DNA of 64,000 nt from Propionispira arboris (GCF_900109225.1 NZ_FNZK01000021.1:1-64000), one strand, 5' to 3'. Shown: positions 19,409 through 29,018, counted from the first letter of the stretch. The notes: a model not told the origin generated them from the letters alone. Numbers and translations are program-made.

Positions 19409-19477
19409 AGCTTCACCTGAATTCAATTTAATTTTATAGATCAAAGGAATGTATTTACCCTTAATTTCAGCAAAGAA

Positions 19478-19510
19478 AGGGACTAACTGCCTTGAAAAGC
19501 AGCAGTCCCT
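19478..19510 (-). terminator. prfB terminator
   Basis: Long imperfect stem (19478-19490 with 19499-19510) followed by CTTTC-TTT on the minus strand, just after the prfB stop. Confidence 0.75.
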
Positions 19511-19518
19511 CTTGCTCT

Positions 19519-20629
19519 TTATAATTCATTGTTCGCTTTCGCCTTCAAATACGCTTCAATAAACATAGCAAGATCGCCATCCATAACAGCTTGCGTATTA
19601 CCGGTTTCCGCATTGGTCCGATGATCTTTGACCATATTATACGGTTGGAATACATACGATCGAATCTGACTGCCCCACTCGATTTTTTGATGTTCACCAT
19701 CAATTTCGGCCAGCTGATCCGCTTTTTTCTGCTGTTCCAGTTCAAACAATCTGGCTCTAAGCAGTTTCATACACTGAACCCTATTTTGCAGCTGTGAACG
19801 CTGCGTTTGACATTGAGCCACCGTTCCCGTTGGCAGATGTGTCATACGAACAGCCGAGTCTGTTTTATTGATATGCTGTCCGCCTGCGCCGCTGGCGCGA
19901 TACGTATCAACCCGGATATCAGCCATATTAATATCTACTTCCACCGTTTCATCGATTTCCGGCATTACATCACACGCGGAAAACGATGTATGACGGCGTG
20001 CATTCGCATCAAAAGGTGATATACGAACCAGACGATGAACCCCTTTTTCGCCTTTTAAATAACCATAGGCATTATGCCCATTGATCATGATTGTAGCCGA
20101 CTTGACGCCCGCTTCATCGCCTGGCAGAAAATCAATGGTTTCCACCGAAAAGCCATTGCGTTCAGCCCAGCGCCCATACATTCGCAGCAGCATCTGTGTC
20201 CAGTCCTGCGCTTCTGTTCCACCAGCACCGGCATGTAATGTCAAAATGGCATTATTGACATCATATTCTTCTGACAGCATAACATCAAGTTCCAGTTGAT
20301 CAATGGCCTGTTGAATGGATTTAATCGTGCTGGTAATTTCACCATACACACTTTCATCCTTATCCTCCATGCCCATTTCCCAAAGGAGCTGCATATCTTC
20401 ATACTTTGCCTGAAGAGCTTTATATTTTTCTACACTATCTTTAACGCCATTCAGTTCCATGGTGATCTTTTGTGCATAATCAGAATCATCCCAGAAACTC
20501 GGTTCGCCCATCTTATATTCAAGTTCTGCTATTTTTTCTTCTTTATGAGCGACGTCAAAGTGAAGTCCCCATTTGTTCAAGCTTTTTTCCCATATCGACA
20601 ATGGTTATCTTTAAATCTTCTAAAAGCAC
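19519..20629 (-). CDS. prfB: Peptide chain release factor 2 (programmed +1 frameshift)
   Basis: Recognises UGA and UAA stop codons and triggers release of the finished protein. GGQ (SGAGGQHINKTDSAVR) and the codon-recognition SPF motif (RISPFDANARRHTSF) are present. The gene is in two frames: a GTG start at 20629 (GGAG 9 bases upstream) reads 24 codons to CTT, then TGA, then C (20554-20560), the classic RF2 autoregulatory site. A +1 shift there joins the main frame, giving about 369 residues. A single-frame call starting at 20601 would lose the true N-terminus. A GGGG stretch lies 6 bases before the slip codon. secA is 38 bases upstream. Confidence 0.95.
20554..20560 (-). promoter_or_regulatory. 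prfB +1 frameshift site
   Basis: CTT-TGA-C at codons 24-25 of prfB. Low RF2 slows termination at UGA and lets the ribosome slip +1, so RF2 controls its own level. Established for RF2 genes; the site is seen directly here. Confidence 0.93.
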
Positions 20630-20667
20630 GTTTATCAACTCCAAAAATATATTTAAGGGCGGTCTGC

Positions 20668-23193
20668 TTATTTATCGCGACCGCAGCAATTCTTGTATTT
20701 TTTCCCGCTGCCACATGGACACAAATCATTGCGCCCTACATGTTCTTTATTGACAACTGGTTTTTGTTTCATTTCAGCTTCCGGTTCTTCTTCCCCACGA
20801 GATTCTTTGGCATTTTTCAAATGATCCTCTGGCTGAGGCTGCTGCGCAACAATATTGACTCTAAACATAAGTTTAGCAATATCTTGTTGAATCGTATCAA
20901 TCATTTCCTGAAAAACATCATACGCTTCAATTTTATATTCAATCAACGGATTTCTTTGACCATAGGCACGCAAATTAATACCTTCACGCAGCATATCCAT
21001 ATGATCAAGATGTTCCATCCATTTTCCATCGACTACTTTCAGCATAACAACTTTTTCAAGTTCGCGCATATTTTCTTCACCAAATAAAATTTCGCGTTCA
21101 TGATATGCTGTTTCTGCCACGGCACGCAAATAATCACCAAGTTCATCACGGCTCATCACTTCAAGTTCTGCTTTAACCAATTTACCCTCTGGGGCAAAAA
21201 TGTCATTGGCCTCTTTAATCAGACCATCCAGATCCCATTCTTCCGGATACAATTTCTCATTCGCAAAATTATCCATGGCAGCATCAATGATCTGCTGAAG
21301 CATTCCCATGATATTATCACGTAAATTTTCTCCCAGCAAAATTTGACGGCGCTGACCATAAATCACTTCACGCTGCTGATTCATAACATCATCGTACTCA
21401 AGCACATGTTTACGAATATCGAAATTACGTGCTTCGACTTTCTTCTGAGCCTGCTCAATCGAACGACTAATCAGTTTATGTTCGATTGGTTCATCTTCTT
21501 CCATACCCAGTTTATCCATAATGGCCGCAATATTATCCGAACCAAACAAACGCATCAGATCGTCTTCCAGTGACAAATAAAATCTGGAAGAACCTGGATC
21601 GCCTTGACGACCAGCACGACCACGCAGCTGGTTATCAATACGACGTGACTCATGACGTTCTGTACCAATAATATGCAGACCGCCCAGTTCCACAACGCCC
21701 TCGCCCAAAACAATATCCGTACCACGCCCAGCCATATTGGTTGCGATGGTAACGGCACCTTTTTGTCCGGCACCGGAAATGATCTGTGCTTCCATTTCAT
21801 GATATTTCGCATTCAATACGTTATGCGGCACACCCTTTTTTTTCAACACCTGACTAAGTTCTTCCGACTGCACAATAGAAGTCGTACCCACAAGAACCGG
21901 CTGCCCCTTGCGATGTGATTCCGTTATAGCATTGACAACCGCGTTATACTTAGCCCGTTTCGTCTTATAAATCGTATCTGGAAAATCTACACGCGCAATC
22001 GCCTGATTGGTTGGAATAACAATTACCGGCAATTTGTATATTTTTAAGAATTCATCTTCTTCTGTTTTAGCTGTCCCTGTCATCCCGCTCAGTTTCTTAT
22101 ACATCCTGAAATAATTCTGGAATGTAATGGTTGCCAGTGTTTGTGATTCACGCTGGATTGTTACCTGTTCCTTGGCTTCAATAGCCTGATGCAGACCATC
22201 AGAATAACGGCGGCCAAACATTAAACGCCCCGTAAATTCATCCACAATCACGACTTCATCTTCACGAACCACGTAATCGCGATCACGCTTCATCAAAGCT
22301 TTGGCTCTTAATGCCTGCGTAAAACAATGTGACATTTCAATATTTGCACTATCATAAAGATTTTTTACATTTAATGATTTTTCGACTTTAGCAATGGCTG
22401 TTTCATTTGGCAGCACAGCTTTTTCTTTTTCATTTAATGTGTAATCTGTACCTTCCACGAGCGGTGCAACTGCCAGTGCCATAATACGATACATATCCGT
22501 TGACTTATCACCAGGACCGGAAATAATAAGCGGCGTTCTTGCTTCATCGACCAAAATACTATCTACTTCATCGACAATTGCATAATTAAGCGGACGCTGT
22601 ACCATTTGATCTTTATAAATAACCATATTATCACGCAGATAATCAAACCCATACTCATTATTCGTACCAAACGTAACATCGCAGTCATACGCATGTTTCC
22701 GTTCCGGGAAATCCATATCATGGACTATTAATCCAACCGTCAACCCTAAAAACTGGTATAAGCGTCCCATCCATTCGCTGTCACGTTTTGCCAAATAATC
22801 ATTGACTGTTATCAGATGTACACCTTTGCCTGTGAGTGCATTTAAGTAGGTAGGTAATGTCCCAACAAGAGTTTTACCTTCACCTGTACGCATTTCAGCA
22901 ATATGCCCTTCATGCAGGCAAATACCACCCAGCATCTGCACATCAAAATGCCGCATGCCAAGTACACGGTGTGAAGCTTCTCTTACAACTGCAAAAGCTT
23001 CCGGCAAAATATCATCTAACGTTTCACCATTTTCCAAACGATTTTTAAACTGAGCTGTTTTGGCACATAAAGATCCATCACTCAGTCCCTGTAAGTCACT
23101 CTCCAGTGTATTTATTTTATCTACAATTTCCTGCATACGTTTTATTTCTGCTTCATTATTATCGCCTAAAAACTTTTTTAAAAACCCGAACAA
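20668..23193 (-). CDS. secA: Preprotein translocase ATPase SecA
   Basis: Motor ATPase that pushes unfolded proteins through SecYEG. Walker [11 protein letters not shown] near residue 100, the DEVDSI box, the helicase motif [10 protein letters not shown] and the C-terminal zinc finger [13 protein letters not shown] are all intact; 841 residues is typical. The start codon is TTG at 23193, with GAGGAG 9 bases upstream. A clear promoter lies upstream and prfB follows 38 bases downstream with no terminator between. Confidence 0.97.
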   Translation of the reverse strand: MFGFLKKFLGDNNEAEIKRMQEIVDKINTLESDLQGLSDGSLCAKTAQFKNRLENGETLDDILPEAFAVVREASHRVLGMRHFDVQMLGGICLHEGHIAEMRTGEGKTLVGTLPTYLNALTGKGVHLITVNDYLAKRDSEWMGRLYQFLGLTVGLIVHDMDFPERKHAYDCDVTFGTNNEYGFDYLRDNMVIYKDQMVQRPLNYAIVDEVDSILVDEARTPLIISGPGDKSTDMYRIMALAVAPLVEGTDYTLNEKEKAVLPNETAIAKVEKSLNVKNLYDSANIEMSHCFTQALRAKALMKRDRDYVVREDEVVIVDEFTGRLMFGRRYSDGLHQAIEAKEQVTIQRESQTLATITFQNYFRMYKKLSGMTGTAKTEEDEFLKIYKLPVIVIPTNQAIARVDFPDTIYKTKRAKYNAVVNAITESHRKGQPVLVGTTSIVQSEELSQVLKKKGVPHNVLNAKYHEMEAQIISGAGQKGAVTIATNMAGRGTDIVLGEGVVELGGLHIIGTERHESRRIDNQLRGRAGRQGDPGSSRFYLSLEDDLMRLFGSDNIAAIMDKLGMEEDEPIEHKLISRSIEQAQKKVEARNFDIRKHVLEYDDVMNQQREVIYGQRRQILLGENLRDNIMGMLQQIIDAAMDNFANEKLYPEEWDLDGLIKEANDIFAPEGKLVKAELEVMSRDELGDYLRAVAETAYHEREILFGEENMRELEKVVMLKVVDGKWMEHLDHMDMLREGINLRAYGQRNPLIEYKIEAYDVFQEMIDTIQQDIAKLMFRVNIVAQQPQPEDHLKNAKESRGEEEPEAEMKQKPVVNKEHVGRNDLCPCGSGKKYKNCCGRDK

Positions 23194-23250
23194 TCAGAAT
23201 CACTCCTCGAAATTTGCACATACTAGTGCCACTATTAAGCCTATCATACG

Positions 23251-23279
23251 ATTTTATCAAACTATCTGGTATAAGTCAA
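23251..23279 (-). promoter_or_regulatory. secA promoter
   Basis: TTGACT (23274-23279), 17 bases, TAAAAT (23251-23256), about 55 bases before the TTG start of secA. Confidence 0.8.
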
Positions 23280-23333
23280 AAAATATATACAAGTTTACGC
23301 ATAAAATAACGATTTTCATTTATATAAAAATCA

Positions 23334-23394
23334 AAAAAGTCCTGCCATGATGACCTTTCTCATTTAAAAGAGACATGTCACACGGCAAGACCTT
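23334..23394 (-). terminator. hpf terminator
   Basis: Long imperfect stem (about 23338-23354 with 23377-23394) with an inner hairpin and a T6 run on the minus strand, 24 bases after the hpf stop. Confidence 0.85.
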
Positions 23395-23418
23395 TTGATC
23401 ATTTTAATTTACAAACCT

Positions 23419-23961
23419 TTATAGACCTGATTCAATCAAACCATAATTACCATCTTTACGACGATATACTACATTCGTTTCATTGCTTTCAGAATCCCGA
23501 AATACAAAAAAATCATGATTCACAAGATTCATTTGCATGATTGCTTCTTGAACATCCATTGGTTTGACCGCAAAACGTTTGGTCTTTACAACAGAATATT
23601 CATCATTGTCATCTTCTGTATTTGAAATAACCGGTGGCACCATTGCTTCTGTCTTAAAACTGCCAGCACGGAATCTTTTTTCTAATTTCGTTTTATGTTT
23701 ATGGATTTGTCTTTCGAGTTTTTCAATAACAAGGTCAATCGAGGTGTACATATCCATCGTTGATTCTTCGCCACGTAATAACACGCCCTGAACGGGTACA
23801 GTTACCTCTACAATATGCCGGCCTTTCGTTACGGTAAGGAGTACAGTGATTTCGCCCACTTTGTCAAAATACTTAGTGACTTTACCCACTCTCTTTTCTA
23901 CATAGTCTCTTAAAGCTGGAGTAATCTCAATGTTTTTACCTCTAATAGTGAATGTTGCCAT
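23419..23961 (-). CDS. hpf: Ribosome hibernation promoting factor, long form
   Basis: Binds idle 70S ribosomes and, through its C-terminal domain, pairs them into inactive 100S dimers in stationary phase. The N-terminal S30AE/RaiA domain (ATFTIRGKNIEITPALRDYVEKRV, about residues 1-100 in the frame) is followed by a linker and a C-terminal dimerisation domain (SVVKTKRFAVKPMDVQEAI...VVYRRKDGNYGLIE). About 180 residues marks the long form usual in Firmicutes. The ATG at 23961 has AAGGGG 10 bases upstream; an ATG at 23967 is also possible. An unusual palindrome lies upstream. Confidence 0.95.
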   Translation of the reverse strand: MATFTIRGKNIEITPALRDYVEKRVGKVTKYFDKVGEITVLLTVTKGRHIVEVTVPVQGVLLRGEESTMDMYTSIDLVIEKLERQIHKHKTKLEKRFRAGSFKTEAMVPPVISNTEDDNDEYSVVKTKRFAVKPMDVQEAIMQMNLVNHDFFVFRDSESNETNVVYRRKDGNYGLIESGL

Positions 23962-24038
23962 ATGCATCCATCCCCTTTCCTGTATCCTATATTATATATA
24001 TTCTCCACCTATAAAAAAACTCCTACCTAAAGATGCGA

Positions 24039-24055
24039 AAAGTTTCAGAAACTTT
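24039..24055. promoter_or_regulatory. Palindrome upstream of hpf
   Basis: AAAGTTTC-A-GAAACTTT, a perfect 8+1+8 palindrome about 80 bases before hpf in its promoter region. Likely an operator for a dimeric regulator, but no known regulator consensus is recognised. Confidence 0.5.
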
Positions 24056-24162
24056 ACAATTATTTTCCATAATTTTTATAATTATGTCCATATGTTACAA
24101 TTTTCCTATAATTTTGCAGTCTATAATGTAGAATGAATCCCCGTGCTTATTTTTCGGCACAA

Positions 24163-24197
24163 TAAAAAACCCGGATTAGGTTTATCCTAATCCGGGT
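24163..24197 (-). terminator. Cold-shock gene terminator
   Basis: Perfect 12-base stem (24169-24180 with 24186-24197), 5-base loop and a T6 run on the minus strand, 24 bases after the stop. Confidence 0.93.
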
Positions 24198-24221
24198 CCG
24201 CATAAATTAAATTAGACCAAA

Positions 24222-24422
24222 TTACGCAGTTTTTGTTACATTCGATGCCTGTGGGCCTCTAGCGCCTTCAACAATTTCGAATTCAACGCCTTGTCCTTCA
24301 GTTAAGGTTTTAAAACCTTCATCCTGAATTGCGGAGAAATGTACGAATACATCGCCACCATCTTCTCTTTCAATAAAACCATAACCTTTTTCTGCGCTAA
24401 ACCATTTTACTTTACCAACCAT
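24222..24422 (-). CDS. Cold-shock protein (CspA family)
   Basis: Single-domain OB-fold protein of 66 residues that binds single-stranded RNA and DNA and acts as an RNA chaperone. RNP1 (KGYGFIE) and RNP2 (VFVHFSAI) are intact. A strong GGAGGAG ribosome site precedes the ATG. Transcribed alone from a consensus promoter and ended by a perfect terminator, consistent with high expression. Whether it is cold-induced or constitutive cannot be read from the sequence. Confidence 0.96.
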   Translation of the reverse strand: MVGKVKWFSAEKGYGFIEREDGGDVFVHFSAIQDEGFKTLTEGQGVEFEIVEGARGPQASNVTKTA

Positions 24423-24472
24423 TAGAAACTCCTCCTACAAATAAACTGGGCCTATCAGTGGCCACGCTTTAT

Positions 24473-24501
24473 ATTATAAAGCTCTTACTTGCATATGTCA
24501 A
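24473..24501 (-). promoter_or_regulatory. Cold-shock gene promoter
   Basis: TTGACA (24496-24501), 17 bases, TATAAT (24473-24478): exact consensus. The leader of about 45 bases contains a short GGCCA/GGCC hairpin. Confidence 0.92.
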
Positions 24502-24603
24502 CGACTTTCTCCCCTGCTTCGTTAGAGTATACATTATTATTTAAAGCGCTTTCATGATCTATCAATACAGAATCATTACTACGTAATTTAGTGTCAATTT
24601 ATA

Positions 24604-25323
24604 TCATAAAACTTTCGACAAAAACAATTTTGTTCTCTCTTCATGCGGGTGTTCAAAGATAACGGCCGGTGCAGCCTGTTCAACAATTTTCCCATCATCA
24701 ACAAATAAAACCCGGTCACCAACTTCACGGGCGAATCCCATTTCATGGGTTACAACAACCATCGTCATGCCCTCTTTTGCAAGCTTCTTCATTACCTCCA
24801 GCACTTCATTGACCATTTCCGGATCAAGAGCTGACGTTGGTTCATCAAAGAGCATGATTTTCGGTTTCATGGCCAAAGCTCTGGCAATTGCGACACGTTG
24901 CTGCTGACCACCCGATAGCTGCGCCGGATAGGCCTGCGCTTTGTCGGAAAGTCCTACTTTTTCCAATAGAGCAAGCGCATCCGCTCTGGCAGCATCTTTT
25001 GATAATTTACGAACTTTCATAGGTGCTAAAAGAATGTTTTCCAAAACCGTCATATGAGGAAACAAATTAAACCTTTGAAAAACCATTCCCACTTCTTCAC
25101 GAACTTTATTAATATTGGACTCATTATTGAGCGGAATTTTATCCACCACAATTTCACCTGCAGTTGGTTCTTCAAGATAATTAATGCAGCGCAGCAGCGT
25201 ACTTTTCCCTGATCCGCTTGGTCCTATAATAACAACAACTTCTTTTTCAGCAATCGATACATCAATCCCCTTGAGGACTTTAATCTCGCCAAATGCCTTA
25301 TAAAGATTTTTAATGTCTATCAT
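24604..25323 (-). CDS. glnQ: Polar amino acid ABC transporter ATPase
   Basis: Cytoplasmic ATPase that powers uptake of a polar amino acid, probably glutamine or another. Walker [13 protein letters not shown], signature [15 protein letters not shown], Walker [13 protein letters not shown] and the H-loop VVTHEM are intact. The ATG at 25323 overlaps the permease stop by 14 bases; the longer frame from 25356 lies inside the permease gene. Forms glnPQ with the next gene, with the binding protein gene glnH just upstream. Confidence 0.93.
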   Translation of the reverse strand: MIDIKNLYKAFGEIKVLKGIDVSIAEKEVVVIIGPSGSGKSTLLRCINYLEEPTAGEIVVDKIPLNNESNINKVREEVGMVFQRFNLFPHMTVLENILLAPMKVRKLSKDAARADALALLEKVGLSDKAQAYPAQLSGGQQQRVAIARALAMKPKIMLFDEPTSALDPEMVNEVLEVMKKLAKEGMTMVVVTHEMGFAREVGDRVLFVDDGKIVEQAAPAVIFEHPHEERTKLFLSKVL

Positions 25324-25984
25324 CTGTTTTATACCTCCGTTCCAAATAAGCCACAAAACGAGAAATCGTAAGTGTCATTATCAGATACAAAACGGCTACA
25401 CTGAACCAGATTTCAAGCGATCCATACGTCCTCGCAATAATGAGCTGACCACGTCTTGTCAGCTCTTCAAAACCAATCACTGAAACCAAAGATGAATCTT
25501 TGAGCAATGCAATAAACTCGTTCCCCAGTGGTGGTATAACGCGTTTAAACGCCTGTGGTACGATAACATAACGCATGGTCTGTGACCAGCTCATGCCAAG
25601 TGAGCGGCCCGCTTCCATCTGCCCTTCATCAATCGATTGGATGCCCGCCCGAAAAATCTCCGCAACATAGGCACCGCTATTTACGCTGCAAGCTGTAATC
25701 GCCGCCACAAACGGATCAATTCTCAACCCGGTAATAACCGGTAAAGCAAAATACATTAAAAATATTTGTACTAAAAGCGGTGTTCCTCGAATAAAATCAA
25801 CATAAACCGCCGCTAAGGCACGCAATGCCCAAAAATGTGAAATTCTTGCGATTCCCGCAAACAAACCAATGCAAATCCCCAGACTCACGCTGATAGCTGT
25901 GATCTGTATCGTGACGAACGCACCTTCCAACAACAGTGGAAGCGAACTTACGACCAGTGCAAAATCAAAATCCATCCTCTTCAT
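25310..25984 (-). CDS. glnP: Polar amino acid ABC transporter permease
   Basis: Inner-membrane permease of the HisM/GlnP family, about 224 residues with five predicted membrane segments. The EAA-loop is seen as [33 protein letters not shown], the contact site for the ATPase. A consensus promoter sits in the gap upstream, so glnPQ can be transcribed apart from glnH. The ribosome site before the ATG is weak (AGG directly adjacent), so the start is the less certain part. Confidence 0.92.
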   Translation of the reverse strand: MKRMDFDFALVVSSLPLLLEGAFVTIQITAISVSLGICIGLFAGIARISHFWALRALAAVYVDFIRGTPLLVQIFLMYFALPVITGLRIDPFVAAITACSVNSGAYVAEIFRAGIQSIDEGQMEAGRSLGMSWSQTMRYVIVPQAFKRVIPPLGNEFIALLKDSSLVSVIGFEELTRRGQLIIARTYGSLEIWFSVAVLYLIMTLTISRFVAYLERRYKTDDRH

Positions 25985-26034
25985 CCTAACTATTAATTTT
26001 TATTGACAAAATCATGTATAAATATGCTGATTTA

Positions 26035-26063
26035 ATTATATTTCACTCCTAAGAGACTGTCAA
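26035..26063 (-). promoter_or_regulatory. glnPQ promoter
   Basis: TTGACA (26058-26063), 17 bases, TATAAT (26035-26040): exact consensus between glnH and glnP, about 50 bases before glnP. It gives the permease and ATPase a separate transcript. Confidence 0.9.
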
Positions 26064-26072
26064 CCGCCGAGC

Positions 26073-26130
26073 AGTCCAATGAAATATAAAAGCGGATGCC
26101 GCAGCACCCGCTTTTATATTTCATTGGACT
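26073..26130 (-). terminator. Long hairpin at the glnH stop codon
   Basis: A perfect 23-base stem (26073-26095 with 26108-26130). Its 5' arm on the minus strand includes the last base pairs of the glnH stop codon. No T run follows; the glnPQ promoter begins 10 bases later. It may stabilise the glnH message end, or terminate with help, rather than act as a standard intrinsic terminator. Confidence 0.7.
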
Positions 26131-26905
26131 ATTGTTTTTTACCGAACCATGTTTCATAAATCTTATCATATTCACCATTGGCTTTTAATTTATCCAAGGC
26201 TTCATCAATCTGTTTTGCCAGTTCAGGATTTTTCTTGCTCATAGCAATCCCATAATCTTCCGCCGTCAAAACTTCAGACAAACGTTTCACATTTTTTTCG
26301 CCGCTTTTTGCCAGATAATAATCATTTACCGGACGATCATTGACTACAGCATCCACACCGCCAGCTTTTAGTTCCATAAAAGTATCAGCCGAACTATTAA
26401 ATTCTTTTACGACTGCATTCGGGATTGTCTTTGCTTCGGTAGCACCCGTTGTACCAATTTGAACAGCAATCTTTTTACCATCCAGATCCTTAAATTCTTT
26501 GATTGCATCATTATCACCTTTAACTACAATCGTTAAACCAGATTGATAGTATGGTTTTGAAAAAAGAACTTTATTTTTACGTTCATCATTAATCGTCATA
26601 CCAGAAATAATAACATCAATATTTCCGGCTTCCATGGAAGGAATCAACCCATCAAAATTAATATTTTGAATATCGACCTTATAGCCCATTTCCTTACCAA
26701 CAGCCCGAATTAAATCCATATCAAAACCAGTATATTCCTTACTGTCTTCACTTTGGAATTCAAACGGTGCAAAATCGGCATTACAGCCAACGCGCAATAC
26801 TTTCTCACTGCTTGCCGCATCTTTTTTCTGATCACCACAACCTGCAACTACAGCAGTTAAAATAAAAAGACTCATCATACATAATAGCAAAAACTTTTTT
26901 GACAT
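26129..26905 (-). CDS. glnH: Polar amino acid ABC transporter binding lipoprotein
   Basis: Extracytoplasmic solute-binding protein of family 3 that captures an amino acid for the GlnPQ transporter. A lipoprotein signal peptide ends in the lipobox VVAGC (Cys at about residue 22). The domain contains the family's ligand region (VGCNADFAPFEFQ...YTGFDMDLIRAVG) and DVIISGMTINDERK. AAGGAGG lies before the ATG. It starts only 18 bases after a terminator-like hairpin, so its own promoter is not obvious. Confidence 0.93.
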   Translation of the reverse strand: MSKKFLLLCMMSLFILTAVVAGCGDQKKDAASSEKVLRVGCNADFAPFEFQSEDSKEYTGFDMDLIRAVGKEMGYKVDIQNINFDGLIPSMEAGNIDVIISGMTINDERKNKVLFSKPYYQSGLTIVVKGDNDAIKEFKDLDGKKIAVQIGTTGATEAKTIPNAVVKEFNSSADTFMELKAGGVDAVVNDRPVNDYYLAKSGEKNVKRLSEVLTAEDYGIAMSKKNPELAKQIDEALDKLKANGEYDKIYETWFGKKQ

Positions 26906-26923
26906 AAAATTTCCTCCTTTAAA

Positions 26924-26950
26924 TAAAAAAAGCCCGGATTTCTCCGAGCT
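26924..26950 (-). terminator. Zinc-ribbon gene terminator / possible glnH attenuator
   Basis: Eight-pair stem (26931-26938 with 26943-26950, one wobble), 4-base loop and a T7 run. It ends the zinc-ribbon transcript but is just upstream of glnH, with little room for a glnH promoter after it. Confidence 0.85.
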
Positions 26951-26994
26951 CCATTGCCAGATACTAATTAAAATAAATATATTGCGTTTTTAAT

Positions 26995-27285
26995 TTAGCT
27001 TCTTTTAGCATTAAAACAATCGCGGCAATAAATTGGACGATCATTTTTAGGTTCGAAAGGTACTTGCGTTTCTTTACCGCATTCAGCACAAATTACTGTA
27101 TACATGCGGCGTGCTTCTCTTGCTTCTCCACCATCACGGCTATGACGTCTTGCATCACGACAATCGCGGCAGCGAACTGGTTCGTTTTCGAAACCTTTTT
27201 CTGCATAGAATTCTTGTTCTCCTACGCTAAAAACAAAATCCTTACCACAGTCTTTACATACCAAAGTCTTGTCTTCGAAAGCCAT
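26995..27285 (-). CDS. Zinc-ribbon domain protein
   Basis: Small protein of 96 residues with four CxxC pairs: CKDCGKDF near residue 10, CRDCRDAR near 39, CAECGKE near 66 and CRDCFNAK near 87. These make two zinc ribbons, the pattern of the zinc-binding proteins often annotated as probable zinc-ribbon (zf-trcl type). Between them lies a charged Arg-rich linker, suggesting RNA or DNA contact. GAGGGG precedes the ATG. A promoter lies about 100 bases upstream. No specific function is known to me. Confidence 0.85.
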   Translation of the reverse strand: MAFEDKTLVCKDCGKDFVFSVGEQEFYAEKGFENEPVRCRDCRDARRHSRDGGEAREARRMYTVICAECGKETQVPFEPKNDRPIYCRDCFNAKRS

Positions 27286-27603
27286 TAAAAAATCCCCTCA
27301 CCTTTTGAGTTTTAAGAGCCACTCAGGTTTCCCCATCACTCATGCCAAGATGCAAACACGGACCCAAGCATTATGTTCTCTAAGATTAAGTATAAGTTTC
27401 TCACAAGAAAAAATCAAGAGAAATATTTCAAAAAATCTGGATATTTCTTAAAATTCAATTTTTTCATTAATATTCATAAATACTTATTTTCCCGCGTTGA
27501 TATTTAAAGATACTTCATGGTTTAAGTAGAATATTTTTAGTATAAGATACATTTTTATACACAAATAATATAAAATCCATTCTTTCATCTGCAAGTGCAA
27601 ACT
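27286..27603 (-). other. Intergenic region before zinc-ribbon gene
   Basis: Gap of 318 bases. Its left part is the roughly 100-base leader of the zinc-ribbon gene, with repeated GAGTG and GGGGAAACC elements that may fold. The promoter is at 27389-27417. The right part (27420-27603) is very AT-rich; no gene or clear terminator for the YjfB-like gene is seen. Confidence 0.5.
27389..27417 (-). promoter_or_regulatory. Zinc-ribbon gene promoter
   Basis: TTGATT (27412-27417), 17 bases, TATACT (27389-27394) on the minus strand. Confidence 0.75.
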
Positions 27604-27804
27604 TTATGCCTTAACGTCAAGTACAGATCCAACCGATGGATCAACTGCCATGTTCCCCGTGTCGGATGTCGACGGCAACAGTGCGCCTACATCATTACTC
27701 ATATCGTTCATAGACATTTTCAAAAGAGATACACCAAGTTTTTGATCTGTCTTATATTGGCTGAGCCCTACCGATAAAGAAGCTATACTCATATCCATAT
27801 CCAT
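27604..27804 (-). CDS. YjfB-like putative motility protein
   Basis: Sixty-six-residue protein starting MDMDMSIASLSVGLSQYKTD, followed by a helix GVSLLKMSMNDM. This pattern (IASLS...SQ...SV.L.KM.MD) is typical of the YjfB family, small proteins linked to motility operons. GAGGGG precedes the ATG. It starts 21 bases after the OGT-like gene and is probably cotranscribed with it. Function is unknown beyond the association with motility. Confidence 0.75.
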   Translation of the reverse strand: MDMDMSIASLSVGLSQYKTDQKLGVSLLKMSMNDMSNDVGALLPSTSDTGNMAVDPSVGSVLDVKA

Positions 27805-27825
27805 TACATAAACCCCTCTCTTCTA

Positions 27826-28929
27826 TTATAATAATTTAATAATTTCATTATACGCCCGTTCTACGCGTGACACAAATCGCGGTGAATCCATCAGCGGCGA
27901 TTTTAAAATACGCTCTGGCAAATTTTTATGTAAATACTTTAATTTATAGGAGTTTCCCGCCAAAAGCAATGCTTTTTTGATATACTCCTGCTCACTTTGA
28001 GCAATACATTCTTCCAATGAAATATTTTTTAAAATACTATACCCCAAACGACCTTTATGCTGGCTTCCCGCCAGCGTCAAGACCGGTATGCCACGATAAA
28101 TAGCTTCACAAGTCGTCTCCCCACCGGTATAAGGAAATGTATCTAGAATTATATCAATATATGGATATAGTTCTTTATCCGTATATTGGACGGACAGTAG
28201 TTCCACCCGCTCCACCGGAAATCCCAAACGATCCAATCGATAACGGACCTCCTGGCAAGAAGCGCCGCTGCCGAACACCCTGCTTTTCAGTAGCAGCCGG
28301 GCAGTAGGAAGCTGCTTCAATATTTCCGCCCAAATCTGTAAAAAACCATCCGTAACTCTGGTAAAATGATGCAAACTGCCAAAGGTAATATAACCATTTT
28401 CCTCAAACGGCAGCTCATTTGGGGTGATTGACTGCGGTACTGTATAACAAAAATGTGTTTGAGATAAACGATAAAGCTTCTCGGTAAAATAATCTTCTTT
28501 GCGCCCCATAGGGTCACAATATTTATCCGTAAAAATATAATCTACCGTTGTGAGTTTCGTCGTATTATAAGACCCTACAAAACAAATTTGTACCGACGCC
28601 GGTTTAAAACCAAGAATTGCCCAAAAACGGTTATGATGATATCCAGATAAATCCACCAAAATATCTAACCTGTCATGATGAATCAGCTGCACCGCTTTTT
28701 CAATGCTAAAATTAGATACATCCCGCCAGCGGCTTACCCCATCCTGAAACTCCTGATAAGAAGCTACCAGTCCATCAACATAACAATACACCTGAAAATC
28801 AAGTCTCGTATAATCGATCAAAAGCTGTCTGCGGAAAAAAATAACGTCCGCATCCTGCCAGGACGGTACCAGATAGCCTATTTTTATTTTACGTTTTGCC
28901 AAAACCTCTTTACGCATCTGCATCAACAT
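27826..28929 (-). CDS. OGT/SPINDLY-type protein glycosyltransferase, no TPR
   Basis: Glycosyltransferase family 41-like catalytic protein of 367 residues; such enzymes put a sugar (often GlcNAc) on Ser/Thr of proteins in the cytoplasm. Recognisable are the N-terminal KIKIGYLVP..., the LVDLSGYHHNRF region, VDYIFTDKYCDP, and the donor-site run LDTFPYTGGETTCEAIYRGIPVLT. It lacks the usual N-terminal TPRs. The start is uncertain because no strong ribosome site is seen. It sits with the YjfB-like and FlxA-like genes, so flagellin is a likely target; this is inference. Confidence 0.85.
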   Translation of the reverse strand: MLMQMRKEVLAKRKIKIGYLVPSWQDADVIFFRRQLLIDYTRLDFQVYCYVDGLVASYQEFQDGVSRWRDVSNFSIEKAVQLIHHDRLDILVDLSGYHHNRFWAILGFKPASVQICFVGSYNTTKLTTVDYIFTDKYCDPMGRKEDYFTEKLYRLSQTHFCYTVPQSITPNELPFEENGYITFGSLHHFTRVTDGFLQIWAEILKQLPTARLLLKSRVFGSGASCQEVRYRLDRLGFPVERVELLSVQYTDKELYPYIDIILDTFPYTGGETTCEAIYRGIPVLTLAGSQHKGRLGYSILKNISLEECIAQSEQEYIKKALLLAGNSYKLKYLHKNLPERILKSPLMDSPRFVSRVERAYNEIIKLL

Positions 28930-29018
28930 CCAACTTTATAAAATTTAACTTAATTATACAAGATTCTGTAAATTTAATCGAGAAAAATCGTATTTAGACT
29001 TACATCCGTTTTTTTATT

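Noticed and set aside
19519-20601. prfB starting at the TTG at 20601
   Set aside because: The upstream frame and CTT-TGA-C site show that the protein starts at 20629 with a programmed +1 shift.
20296-21087. Plus-strand open frame of 263 codons opposite prfB and secA
   Set aside because: It is hydrophobic, low-complexity antisense of two well-supported genes, without a ribosome site.
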